In this document: positions 8,605 through 16,974 of the stretch, piece by piece
Numbering within the stretch: the stretch's first letter is position 1
Layout of the letters: every line of letters starts with the position of its first letter
Assembly (NCBI GenBank): GCA_020639095.1
Contig: JACKHH010000022.1
Span: 1 to 61,151, forward strand
Length of the DNA: 61,151 bases
Reading direction: 5' to 3'
Source: Phycisphaerales bacterium
GTDB lineage: Bacteria > Planctomycetota > Phycisphaerae > UBA1845
Notes under the pieces: model-generated
Databases searched by the model: none
Told to the model about the DNA's origin: nothing
What the model saw: only the letters and a program-made list of their open reading frames with translations
Translations under genes and position numbers: made by a program

Positions 8605-10041
8605 TCACTTCGTCGACGGTTCGCTGGGTGCGGACACGTAGCCGAGTGACTGTAACTGGGCGCGCAAATTCTCGTCGAGTTCGACGCCCTCCCCCGGCGG
8701 GGTGTCGCCTGACGGCGGCTTGGCCGTGGCGGACTTGGTCAATTGCGCAAGTCGATGCGCCAGCTCAGATGCAGTCTCCGGTTCGCTGCTGATCAGGTTG
8801 ATCAGTTCACCGGGATCGCTATCCAGGTTGTACAACTCGTCGTCGCCGTCGCTGGATGCGATGTACTTCAGCGGCCAGTCGATGATCGTCGTCCGAGTCC
8901 GGTCAAAGCGCCTACGCCAACGCGGGTCGTACAGGTCCTTCGCCCGCGTGTAGTGGTTTTCCGCAATGATGGGATAGTCGCCGATATGGCCGTCCAACCT
9001 GCGCTGCCCGTTGGGACGAAGCTCTCTGGCGACGAGTTTGTCGAGAAGCAGATTCGGAACCGCCGCCAGCGAAATCGGTCTATCGATCGTCTCGCCGACG
9101 CGCTGACCGGGCGTGCGGATAATCAGCGGCACGTGCAATGCGGACTGATACACATCCTTGGAATGCTCAACCAACCCGTGCTCGCCAAAGTATTCTCCGT
9201 GGTCCGACGTCACAACGACCAGCGTATTCTCAGCCACGCCCAACTGTTGGAGCGTATCGAGAATACCACCGACGGCTTGGTCGGCATTGGCGATTCCGGT
9301 GTCGTACTGATCGATGACCTGCGCAACCAACTCGCTCGGCGGCGAACTGTCTCCCGGCAGCACGGTAGCCGCCAATCGATCGAGCAATTCCCCGTCGTCC
9401 TGAATCGCCGGCCTAGCGAGCAAACCGGGACGCGGCGTCGTGTTGTAAGGACGATGCGCATCCATGTAGTTGAGAAACAAAAAGAAAGGACCGCCCGCGC
9501 TACGCTTCAACCATTTGCGCGCATTCGTGTTCACATCAACAGCCGGTACCCGCTGCGCTTCGTACGTGTCGAAACCCTGATCAAGTTGGTACCTGCGGTC
9601 GAGGTAGCCTGCGTTGGCAACGAACGCGCCGGTCTTGTACCCCGCCTGGCGCAGCAACTCCGCGAGCGTTGTGTGTTCCTGAGCAAGCGGATAGACGTTG
9701 TCCGTTTGAATGTCTCCTGGACCAACCGACTTGAAGGTAAACGCACCGTGCTCGAAAGGGTACATCCCGGTCATCAGTGACGCGTGCGCGGGAACGGTCC
9801 AGGGAGCAGTAGAAATGGCGCGCCCATAGCGCGTCGCATTCGCGGCGAAGGCGTCGATGCGCGGTGAGGTGTTCCGCGCGTAGCCATAGCAGCCAAGATG
9901 GTCGACGCGCAGCGTATCAATGACAATGAGTACGAGATTCGTGGGCCGCGCAACACGCGCAACACCTTCGCCGGATGAACAACCACCCGCAAGGCTCAGC
10001 GCCGCCCCCACAAACACCAAAGCACGCAAGAAGCGATCCAT
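8605..10041 (-). CDS. Sulfatase-fold hydrolase, lipoprotein
   Basis: This encodes 478 residues from the ATG at 10041; 10050 is an alternative. An N-terminal signal with lipobox LAGGC (Cys near residue 21) suggests a lipoprotein. The alkaline-phosphatase/sulfatase fold is shown by the metal-binding IVIDTLRVDHLGCYGY, the nucleophile region APWTVPAHASLMTG, and SDHGEYFGEHG. In sulfatases the nucleophile motif is C/S-x-P-x-R. Here the Cys position is Thr (residue 82) and the Arg is His (residue 86), so no formylglycine can form and a conventional type I sulfatase is unlikely. Thr nucleophiles occur in phospho-transferases of the same superfamily. The substrate is unknown; annotation pipelines will probably call it sulfatase. 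Confidence 0.85.
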   Translation of the reverse strand: MDRFLRALVFVGAALSLAGGCSSGEGVARVARPTNLVLIVIDTLRVDHLGCYGYARNTSPRIDAFAANATRYGRAISTAPWTVPAHASLMTGMYPFEHGAFTFKSVGPGDIQTDNVYPLAQEHTTLAELLRQAGYKTGAFVANAGYLDRRYQLDQGFDTYEAQRVPAVDVNTNARKWLKRSAGGPFFLFLNYMDAHRPYNTTPRPGLLARPAIQDDGELLDRLAATVLPGDSSPPSELVAQVIDQYDTGIANADQAVGGILDTLQQLGVAENTLVVVTSDHGEYFGEHGLVEHSKDVYQSALHVPLIIRTPGQRVGETIDRPISLAAVPNLLLDKLVARELRPNGQRRLDGHIGDYPIIAENHYTRAKDLYDPRWRRRFDRTRTTIIDWPLKYIASSDGDDELYNLDSDPGELINLISSEPETASELAHRLAQLTKSATAKPPSGDTPPGEGVELDENLRAQLQSLGYVSAPSEPSTK

Positions 10042-10129
10042 GCGAACCATGGTACCACGGGTCCCCGGGCGCTACGCAAGAGCGCGCCAACCCGGCAACC
10101 ACCAGCGCCCCACTGCAAACCGCAATCCG

Positions 10130-13100
10130 CTACTGCGGACCGCTGATCACCTGCTCCAACGCCATCCAGTCCGCCAGGTCAACCGTGCTGTTCGCGTAGT
10201 CCATGTTGCCGCAAGCGCATTCCGGCTGAGCGATCACATCGGCACCAAAGCACATGCCAAACCGCTGCATGTCGACCAGGTCGAAATCGCCGTCATCGTC
10301 CATGTCACCGGGCGTACCGGGACACGGCGGCGGACAGAGACCGCTCGACCTTGCCGTGAGCGTGGCCGGGTCGCTGTAGCCCGAACACGACGGATTGACC
10401 ACGATCGCCCGAAGGCGGAACTGCCTGCCGTCGTCACCCGCCTGCACGTTGTGTACGGTGAGCGTGTTCGTCGTCGTACCGGTGAACTTGCCGCCTTCGC
10501 TGAGCAGCGTCGTGCCTTCATACCAGCGATGGACGAAGAAGTAAGTGCCCGTCACCTCGCCGTGGAAGACTGCATTCGCACCGTACTCGGCACACTGATC
10601 CGTCGGCGGCAGCGCGAACACCGGATCGGCAAGATCCAGGACAGCCGTTGCCGTTTCCGCGTTCTCCTCACCAAGGCACGCGTTCCACACCCGACAGGTG
10701 TAATCGCCGCCGTCGGCAGGCTCGACACCGTTGATGTGGATCTGCGCCGTCGTTGTTCCGGTGAAGTGCCCGTTGTTAGCAAGGTCTTCGCCGTTGAGGC
10801 TCCACTGGTACGAAACGCCTGTCGGGTCATCGACGGATACCGTGAAAATCACAATGCCGCCGCTGTCCTGCACGCAATCGCTGATCGGCGACGGCGAGGT
10901 CAGCGTGACCTCAAGCGCAGGCGCAGCCAGGCGCAACTGTGCGACGTCGCTGTACGCCTGGAGACAACCGAAATCGACGCGACACTGATACGTGCTCAGG
11001 TCGCCGCCGTCACCGGCAGGATCAATCGTCAGCGTCGGCGAGTTCGCGCCTGAGAACGCCCCACCATCGCTGAGCACCTCGCTGCCGTTGCGAATCCACT
11101 GGTAGCTGTCGGCGCCCGCGACCGAGACGTTGAACGTCGCGACCCCGTCGGCACAGGGATAGTCGTGGAATGGACCGTCGATCGTCGCGGCAAGTGCGGC
11201 TGCGTCGCAGTCGTCCGGGACGCTGTTCACGTTGCAGTCGTTGCCGGCAATCTGGCACTCGTCCGGAACGACGTCGTCGTTGCAGTCGAGACTGGCGCCG
11301 CCAGGAAGCGTATCGCAATCATCGAGGATGTCGTTGCCGTTGCAGTCGAAGCTGGTGCCCCCCGCGACTTCGCACTCGTCCGGATAGCCGTTCACGTTGC
11401 AGTCTTCTGAGAACAGGCTGGCGAGATCGCAATTGTCGGGAATTCCGTTCGTGTTGCAGTCGGCGACAAATCCCAGCGCGATATCGCATGAGTCGGGAAC
11501 ACTGTTGCCGTTGCAGTCCGATTCGCTTCCGCCGAGGATTTCGCAGGTGTCGGGAATGCTGTTGTTGTTGCAGTCTTCCGAGTATTCCGAATCGATATCG
11601 CAGGTGTCGGGAACGGCATTGAAGTTGCAATCCTCGCTGGTGCCACCCGCGAGATCGCAATCGTCGGGCACACCGTTGCCGTTGCAATCGCCGCCGACCA
11701 ACTCACACTCATCCGGGACGCCATTGAGATTGCAGTCAACGCTCGAACCGGCAACGATCTCGCACTCATCAACGATACCACTCTCGTCGCAGTCCGGTTC
11801 ACACTCGTCGGGGATGTTGTTCTCGTTGCAGTCGTTGGTGGTGCCCGGAACGATGTCGCAGTTCTGCAAGTACTTGAAGCTCATGTTGGCTGCGGCGCCG
11901 CTGATATTCGTCAGCGCGTTGTGCGTCACGACGATGTTGCCGAATTGGTAGCGGTCGGTATTGGGCACCGTCTCGTCGCTGATCAGCGAGACGCCACCCG
12001 CATGATAGAGCTCATCACCCTGGCCGCGCGTCTGCCCTTTTTCCAATTGGTAATTCCCGTCGGCCTGCAAGAGGGCGACGCGGTAGTGGTTGTTGTTCGC
12101 CGGCCAACCCGGCTGGCCGGGGTAGCCCTGCTGCGTGTTGCAGCACTTGGTCTCGTCGATGTGCCAAATGGCGAGTCCGCCTTGCGGCAGGATCGCCTCG
12201 AACCCGTAGGGTTGGCGGTTTTCAACGAGCAGGTACTCGGTCGCCGAATAGCCCTGGTTGATGCGATACACCACCGGCGACGTTTCGACCTGTGGAATGC
12301 TGTAGATTCCCGGCGTGTTCAGCACCGTCGGGGTCACCCAGCCCAGGAAGATCTTGCACCACGCGGAAAAGTGCGGGGGGTAGCGCTGGGAAAAATCAAA
12401 GCCCCACGAATTGGCCATCATGCAATACGAACCGATACCTTCACCGCCGCCGTCCGTGTCATACAAATCGGGCAGGCCGAAGAAGTGACCGGTCTCGTGC
12501 GCGGCCACAGCGATTCGACTGATCGATGTCCCGCTCGTGCCCCACAACGCGGGCTCGGTGTGGTAGTCGTACACCTTGACATTGGCGCCCAGGCCGTTCA
12601 CATCGTTGCTGAACCACTGGCCACCCGGCAACTGAAAGAGCGCCCAACGGTGCGACCAGATCCAATTACCACCACCACCGCCCGTTTCCGCGCCATAGCC
12701 GGAGTGAATGATGCTGATCGCGTCGATATACCCGTCGTCATCGGTGTCGAAATCGCCGAAGTCGATCAGCGGATCGACGGCATCCAGCGCGTCCTCGACC
12801 ATGCCTTGCGGGTTCGCCGGATACGAACCGTCAAGTCCGCTGCTCCCGTTCGCGTAGTACGCCTGCGTGTGCGGCAACGTGACCCAAACGGTCACCGTTG
12901 AATCAATGTCCATCGTACCGTACGAGTTCTCGAAGTAGACATCACGCACGCTGCCCGTCGGCGCCAAACTTGGGTGGCCGCCCACCGCGTTCCACAGCAC
13001 GTCGTAATCCGCGGGATCGCGCGTGTGTACGCCCAGCGTGTGATCGCTGAACTTGCAGAGAACGACGAGGTTCTTGACATTTCCCGACGGGGGCACCGCA

Positions 13101-13531
13101 CGCAGATGCGCGCCGTGCGTATTGGGTATCTCGCTCGGCACGACAAACGTCTGCTCACGCATCGCGTTCCGCACGGCTGGCGGCGGAAGCAGCTTGCGCG
13201 TCATGCCGAGCGCCGCGGGATCGGCCTTTCCGACGACGTGATGCGTCGGCGCCAAGCGCTTCTGCGCGTCGAGCTGCGCGTACACATACAGCCCGTGGTC
13301 CGGCACCACCGTGTAGCCCGCCATGTCTTCGTACCAATTGAAGTGCTCGTCGCCGAAGACGCGTATCGTGATCTTGCTGCCGTCCGGCTGCTCGACCTCG
13401 ACCGGAAGCGGGTATGCCGGCATCGCCAAAGCGGCCGACGACGCGAGCAACACGACGAAGAGGCAAGAGCACATCGCCAGTGAAATACCAGTGAACGCCG
13501 GCGAAATACCAGTGAACGTCTGTCGGGTCAT
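10130..13531 (-). CDS. Secreted M6-family (immune inhibitor A-like) metalloprotease
   Basis: The 1133-residue product starts at the ATG at 13531 with a signal peptide ending near SSAALA. An M6-type N-terminal region (EQPDGSKITIRVFGDEHFNW) is followed by the catalytic zinc motif HETGHFFGLPDLYD (H345, E346, H349 from this start). Residues about 560-790 hold twelve copies of a calcium-binding-like DCNxNGxPDxCD repeat. Three Ig-like domains follow, then a C-terminal dockerin-like pair (DMDDDGDFDLVDMQRF). The enzyme family degrades extracellular proteins after propeptide removal. The repeats and Ig domains would act as a stiff spacer or surface attachment. The signal peptide contains FTGIS twice, from a 16-base direct repeat (GAAATACCAGTGAACG). 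Confidence 0.88.
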   Translation of the reverse strand: MTRQTFTGISPAFTGISLAMCSCLFVVLLASSAALAMPAYPLPVEVEQPDGSKITIRVFGDEHFNWYEDMAGYTVVPDHGLYVYAQLDAQKRLAPTHHVVGKADPAALGMTRKLLPPPAVRNAMREQTFVVPSEIPNTHGAHLRAVPPSGNVKNLVVLCKFSDHTLGVHTRDPADYDVLWNAVGGHPSLAPTGSVRDVYFENSYGTMDIDSTVTVWVTLPHTQAYYANGSSGLDGSYPANPQGMVEDALDAVDPLIDFGDFDTDDDGYIDAISIIHSGYGAETGGGGGNWIWSHRWALFQLPGGQWFSNDVNGLGANVKVYDYHTEPALWGTSGTSISRIAVAAHETGHFFGLPDLYDTDGGGEGIGSYCMMANSWGFDFSQRYPPHFSAWCKIFLGWVTPTVLNTPGIYSIPQVETSPVVYRINQGYSATEYLLVENRQPYGFEAILPQGGLAIWHIDETKCCNTQQGYPGQPGWPANNNHYRVALLQADGNYQLEKGQTRGQGDELYHAGGVSLISDETVPNTDRYQFGNIVVTHNALTNISGAAANMSFKYLQNCDIVPGTTNDCNENNIPDECEPDCDESGIVDECEIVAGSSVDCNLNGVPDECELVGGDCNGNGVPDDCDLAGGTSEDCNFNAVPDTCDIDSEYSEDCNNNSIPDTCEILGGSESDCNGNSVPDSCDIALGFVADCNTNGIPDNCDLASLFSEDCNVNGYPDECEVAGGTSFDCNGNDILDDCDTLPGGASLDCNDDVVPDECQIAGNDCNVNSVPDDCDAAALAATIDGPFHDYPCADGVATFNVSVAGADSYQWIRNGSEVLSDGGAFSGANSPTLTIDPAGDGGDLSTYQCRVDFGCLQAYSDVAQLRLAAPALEVTLTSPSPISDCVQDSGGIVIFTVSVDDPTGVSYQWSLNGEDLANNGHFTGTTTAQIHINGVEPADGGDYTCRVWNACLGEENAETATAVLDLADPVFALPPTDQCAEYGANAVFHGEVTGTYFFVHRWYEGTTLLSEGGKFTGTTTNTLTVHNVQAGDDGRQFRLRAIVVNPSCSGYSDPATLTARSSGLCPPPCPGTPGDMDDDGDFDLVDMQRFGMCFGADVIAQPECACGNMDYANSTVDLADWMALEQVISGPQ
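11160..11860 (-). repeat. Twelve tandem DCNxNGxPDxCD coding repeats
   Basis: This is the coding DNA for the thrombospondin-3-like acidic repeats of the M6 protease, with units of 39-60 bases. The protein pattern is strongly kept (DCN, PD, CD/CE), while linkers vary between about 2 and 7 residues. Confidence 0.85.
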
Positions 13532-14030
13532 TATCGACCTTTCTGTAACTCCCCGAATCGGTTTCGGGACCTGTGCGAACATCCCACGAACCGCAAGGCA
13601 ACGCCCGTTGCACTGCGGCGGACAGCGCTACTCGATTCGGCGGGGCTATCACAAATACGCAATTGAGAAATACCTATAAGCACGCGGGCGACCCCCAACA
13701 ACCGCGGTTTTTATGCTATCAAAAGTGCCATCGGTTACGCAAGCACGAGCGCGCTTTCACACACATGAACGCCTCACAATTCGGACACTTTCCCGATGCA
13801 TTCACCAACATGTGCCGCCGGTAATGCCGCAGCAAGCGGACGCAGTCGGTTGGTGATTCGCCAACGCGCTGCATTCGGCGAATGACCCAACACCGCGGCA
13901 CTTGGCCGTTCCTCTCTCTCGACACCTGGACCGCATCGCTGCGAGACGTCTGCGGGCTTTTGAGTTTGCCGTCGGCCGGGTAGCCGGTACAATGCTCGTC
14001 GATTCAAATCCCTGACTCGGTCGCACGCGG
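13532..14030. other. Divergent intergenic region
   Basis: This gap of about 500 bases separates the M6 protease (leftward) from the small zinc-ribbon gene (rightward). No convincing gene is seen. The only element called is the promoter at 13966-13993; the leftward promoter could not be fixed. Confidence 0.6.
13966..13993 (+). promoter_or_regulatory. Probable promoter of the small zinc-ribbon gene
   Basis: TTGCCG (13966-13971), a 16-base spacer and TACAAT (13988-13993) lie 37 bases before the ATG at 14031. The -10 box matches consensus at five of six positions. Confidence 0.45.
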
Positions 14031-14231
14031 ATGACCAGACAACCGGCAATTCTGAAAGAGTGCCCCGCCTGTGGTACGCAGGTTCCGGACGACGCGAATT
14101 TCTGCTCCTGCTGTCGCCACGACCTCGCCCCACCCGAAAGCAACGATGCCACCAGCGGACGCGCGATCGTCGCGTTTGTCGTCATCGTTGGCGGATTGCT
14201 GATCACCGCGATCATCCTCAGCAGGGTTTGA
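14031..14231 (+). CDS. Small zinc-ribbon protein with one C-terminal membrane segment
   Basis: Sixty-six residues contain a four-cysteine ribbon CPACG(T)...CSCC (residues about 11-29), a short polar linker and one C-terminal transmembrane helix (AIVAFVVIVGGLLITAIIL). This tail-anchored zinc-ribbon layout and the upstream promoter support a real gene despite the size. It is probably membrane-bound with the ribbon in the cytoplasm. The function is unknown. A strong intrinsic terminator lies about 190 bases downstream. Confidence 0.65.
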   Translation: MTRQPAILKECPACGTQVPDDANFCSCCRHDLAPPESNDATSGRAIVAFVVIVGGLLITAIILSRV

Positions 14232-14417
14232 AGCGGAATCCAGAGGACCCGACCTCGTTCGGCGCGCCGTCCGCTGCCGGTGCTCAGCGCCGTATCTACC
14301 AATCTCTAAAGGACTTATCGTCACGCCAGCCTTCCCCCCGAGCGCAATGTTAGATGTTCGTTTAGTGCATTGACCCACCTCCGGTGGTTCCGGTAACATC
14401 CGCTCAGGGAATGTGAG

Positions 14418-14459
14418 AGAGAGAGTTGGTGCGCGTGCGCGCCGACTCTCTCTTTTTTT
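14418..14459 (+). terminator. Strong intrinsic terminator or attenuator
   Basis: A long hairpin, AGAGAGTTGGTGCGC paired with GCGCGCCGACTCTCT (two G-T wobbles), is followed directly by seven T. It would end transcripts from the small zinc-ribbon gene. Because it sits only 60 bases before the ATG of the next gene, it could also act as an attenuator for that gene. Confidence 0.8.
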
Positions 14460-14518
14460 GTGTCGGTCGCGCGACGCCGGCTCTCTCCTGCGTCACGCAC
14501 AACGGGAGGTAGACAGAG

Positions 14519-15001
14519 ATGGACACGTCGGCTTGGATTCTGCGCTCAAAGTTTGTCTTCGCAGCCCTCTTGGCGGTCGGTTTGTGCGCCGGCAGCGCTT
14601 CCGCCACCGTGCTGGTTCCTGACTTCGCAGCCTTCGACAGTACCAGCGAATGCGACGGCGTCTCGCTCAGCCTGTGTTCGGATGCGCTGGCTGATTGCAC
14701 CGTCTGCGTACGCACTTCACCCGCTTTGAGCGTCTCGTCAAATCCCACGTACAAGGACAACAGGGATTTGGTGTGGTCGCAGGCACACTTGTCGTTGATG
14801 GCCCGCGCCTCTGATCGCGATCGCACGCGCAGCGCGCTTGACCTCGACATTGCCGTGGTTCACGCCATGTTTGGAAACGCCGTTGACCTCGCGACAGCGG
14901 CTGCTCGGCTCGACTTGTCAGACGTTGCGCATGAAAGCACCGTCGCCACAATGCGTATGGAGCGGCTCGCTGGTCTGTTCGCTTCTGCTGCGCGGTACTG
15001 A
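14519..15001 (+). CDS. Exported protein of unknown function
   Basis: The 160-residue product has a classic signal peptide (FVFAALLAVGLCAGSASA, cleavage near ASA|TV) and a good ribosome binding site, GGGAGGT, nine bases before the ATG. The mature part is about 125 residues with four cysteines early on (C-x6-C and C-x2-C in SECDGVSLSLC...DCTVC) and an Ala-rich helical C-terminal half. No family is recognised. It ends 57 bases before the convergent SulP gene. The signal peptide and ribosome binding site are the main reasons to accept it over the antisense frame. Confidence 0.65.
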   Translation: MDTSAWILRSKFVFAALLAVGLCAGSASATVLVPDFAAFDSTSECDGVSLSLCSDALADCTVCVRTSPALSVSSNPTYKDNRDLVWSQAHLSLMARASDRDRTRSALDLDIAVVHAMFGNAVDLATAAARLDLSDVAHESTVATMRMERLAGLFASAARY

Positions 15002-15057
15002 ACGCGGCATGGCGCGCGACCTGCTCGGCTCGCGCGACGACGCCACGGGTGAATGGA

Positions 15058-16785
15058 TCACCTGTTGGCTGGCGACGACTCGCGCGCTGTCGCCAACAAA
15101 TCGCGCGCTCGCGTCATTGCATCATCGATATTACCGAACAGGTTGTTCGCGCCGACGACGCGATCGAATCCCGTGCGCACAAACACATTCATCGGCTGGG
15201 CGTGAACTCCGGACAGCAGCAGCGTCGTTCCCTGTCGATGGCAGCGATGGCGAAACTCCCTCAGCGCGTGCAGGCCCGTCGCGTCAATCGCTGGGACATG
15301 GCGCAACCGCAGGATGAACACTTTGGGCGGGCGTTCCAGCCCGCGCAGGGTGTCCTGCAGCTTGTCAGCCACGCCGAAGAAGAACGGCCCGTTGATTTCG
15401 TAGACCTCCACATCGTCGGGCACTTCGCTCCGCGCAATCGCGTGCGGATCCTTCTGATCCACCAGCAGTTCATCGGGCGATTCCAACTCACGTGTGATGG
15501 CGCTGACGTTGGATACGTCGGCCATGCGCTTCATGAACAGCAGCGACGCGAGCACCATGCCCACGCCAACGGCGATCGTCAGGTCGGTGAACACGGTCAG
15601 ACCGAACGTGGTCAACAGCACGACGATGTCGCTCTTCGGCGCGCGCAGCAGATACCGAAAGTGGTGAATCTCGCTCATGTTCCAGGCGACAATCGCCAGA
15701 ACCGCCGCCAGCGTTGCCATGGGAATCCGCTTGGCGAGCGGCGCGACCAGCAGCATCAACAACAAAAGCGTTACCGCGTGAACCATCCCAGCCACCGGCG
15801 TGCGCCCGCCGCTCTTGATGTTCGCGGTCGTTCGCGCGATCGCGCCGGTTGCGGGAATTCCACAGAAAAACACCGATCCGATGTTCGCGAGTCCCTGCGC
15901 AATGAGTTCGTTGTCCGCGTGGTGGCGATCGTCGATCATGCCGTCCGCGACGACGGCGGAGAGCAGCGACTCGATGGCCGCAAGAATCGCGATGGTCGTC
16001 GCCTCGGGCACGAGATCGCGAATCATCGGGAGGCTGAACTGCGGCATGTGCGGTGTCGGCAGCGTTCGCGGGATGTCGCCGAACCGACTGCCGATCGTAT
16101 CGACGGGCAGGTTCAGTATCGCGACCACCAGTGAACCGGTGATCACCGCAATGATGCCCCACGGTAGACGCGGCGCGAACCTCCGGAGCAAGATCAGCAC
16201 AACCAGCGAGCCGATGCCCACGGCGCATGTGTTCGCGTCAATTGTTCCAATGTGCTCGGCGTACGCCTGCACCTTGCCCACAAACTCGCCGGGCACTTCC
16301 GCAAGCTGCAACCCAAGCAGGTCCTTCACCTGCGTCGTGAAGATGATCACCGCGATTCCGGAAGTGAACCCGGTGGTTACGGGATAAGGGATGAATTTGA
16401 TCATGCCGCCGAACCGCGACACGCCCATGATGATGACGATGACCCCCGCCATCAGCGTCGCGGTGGCCAATCCGGCGTAACCGTGATCGCTCGCAATGCG
16501 GTAGACGATGATGATGAATGCGCCCGTCGGCCCGCCGATCTGCACCCGGCTGCCGCCCAACGCGGAGATCAGAAACCCAGCCACCACCGCCGTGTAAAGA
16601 CCCATCGCGGGCGGCGAGAGTCCAACCTCAGCCGCCACGTGCGCGGGAATTGACGCGACGCCAAATGCGATCGCCAGGGGCAGCGCGATGATCCCCACCG
16701 TCAGACCAGCCGATACGTCACGCACGAGCTGCGTTCGTGAATAGCCTTGGCGAAAACAAACGACCGACTTGGGTATCCACCGCAT
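15058..16785 (-). CDS. SulP-family anion transporter with STAS domain
   Basis: This encodes 575 residues from the ATG at 16785 (the longer start is 16818). The N-terminal two-thirds is the multi-span transporter: DVSAGLTVGIIALPLAIAFG opens the first helix, and GGPTGAFIIIV matches the conserved SulP segment. The C-terminal STAS domain holds VFILRLRHVPAIDATGLHAL, with the DATG loop. SLC26/SulP proteins move sulfate, bicarbonate or other anions across the inner membrane. The substrate cannot be read from sequence. No carbonic anhydrase or sulfate-assimilation gene is adjacent. Confidence 0.92.
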   Translation of the reverse strand: MRWIPKSVVCFRQGYSRTQLVRDVSAGLTVGIIALPLAIAFGVASIPAHVAAEVGLSPPAMGLYTAVVAGFLISALGGSRVQIGGPTGAFIIIVYRIASDHGYAGLATATLMAGVIVIIMGVSRFGGMIKFIPYPVTTGFTSGIAVIIFTTQVKDLLGLQLAEVPGEFVGKVQAYAEHIGTIDANTCAVGIGSLVVLILLRRFAPRLPWGIIAVITGSLVVAILNLPVDTIGSRFGDIPRTLPTPHMPQFSLPMIRDLVPEATTIAILAAIESLLSAVVADGMIDDRHHADNELIAQGLANIGSVFFCGIPATGAIARTTANIKSGGRTPVAGMVHAVTLLLLMLLVAPLAKRIPMATLAAVLAIVAWNMSEIHHFRYLLRAPKSDIVVLLTTFGLTVFTDLTIAVGVGMVLASLLFMKRMADVSNVSAITRELESPDELLVDQKDPHAIARSEVPDDVEVYEINGPFFFGVADKLQDTLRGLERPPKVFILRLRHVPAIDATGLHALREFRHRCHRQGTTLLLSGVHAQPMNVFVRTGFDRVVGANNLFGNIDDAMTRARDLLATARESSPANR

Positions 16786-16902
16786 CAAAGTACTCCCGCA
16801 CAATTCGCGCCTCAACAATTCGCTTCATCAGGGCACGAAGGGCGGAATTGTACGATTGTTTCAATCCTTTGAAAGAGCCACGCACCCGCGCGCCCAGCGC
16901 AC

Positions 16903-16939
16903 AAGAAAGCCCGCCCGGGGCACCTCGACCCCGGGCGGG
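16903..16939 (-). terminator. Intrinsic terminator of the cysteine-rich modular gene
   Basis: On the minus strand CCCGCCCGGGG and CCCCGGGCGGG form an 11-bp stem with an eight-base loop, followed by CTTTCTT. It lies 36 bases after the stop codon at 16975. Confidence 0.8.
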
Positions 16940-16974
16940 AAGTAGTGAACAATCAATTCACGGCGATGCGGCCG

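Noticed and set aside
9920..11053. 377-codon + strand frame across the sulfatase and M6 genes
   Set aside because: It spans two clear minus-strand genes and has no motif or ribosome binding site.
11160..11860. CRISPR-like regular spacing of short repeats
   Set aside because: The units are coding, in frame and degenerate at DNA level, with a conserved protein pattern; there is no exact repeat with unique spacers and no cas gene.
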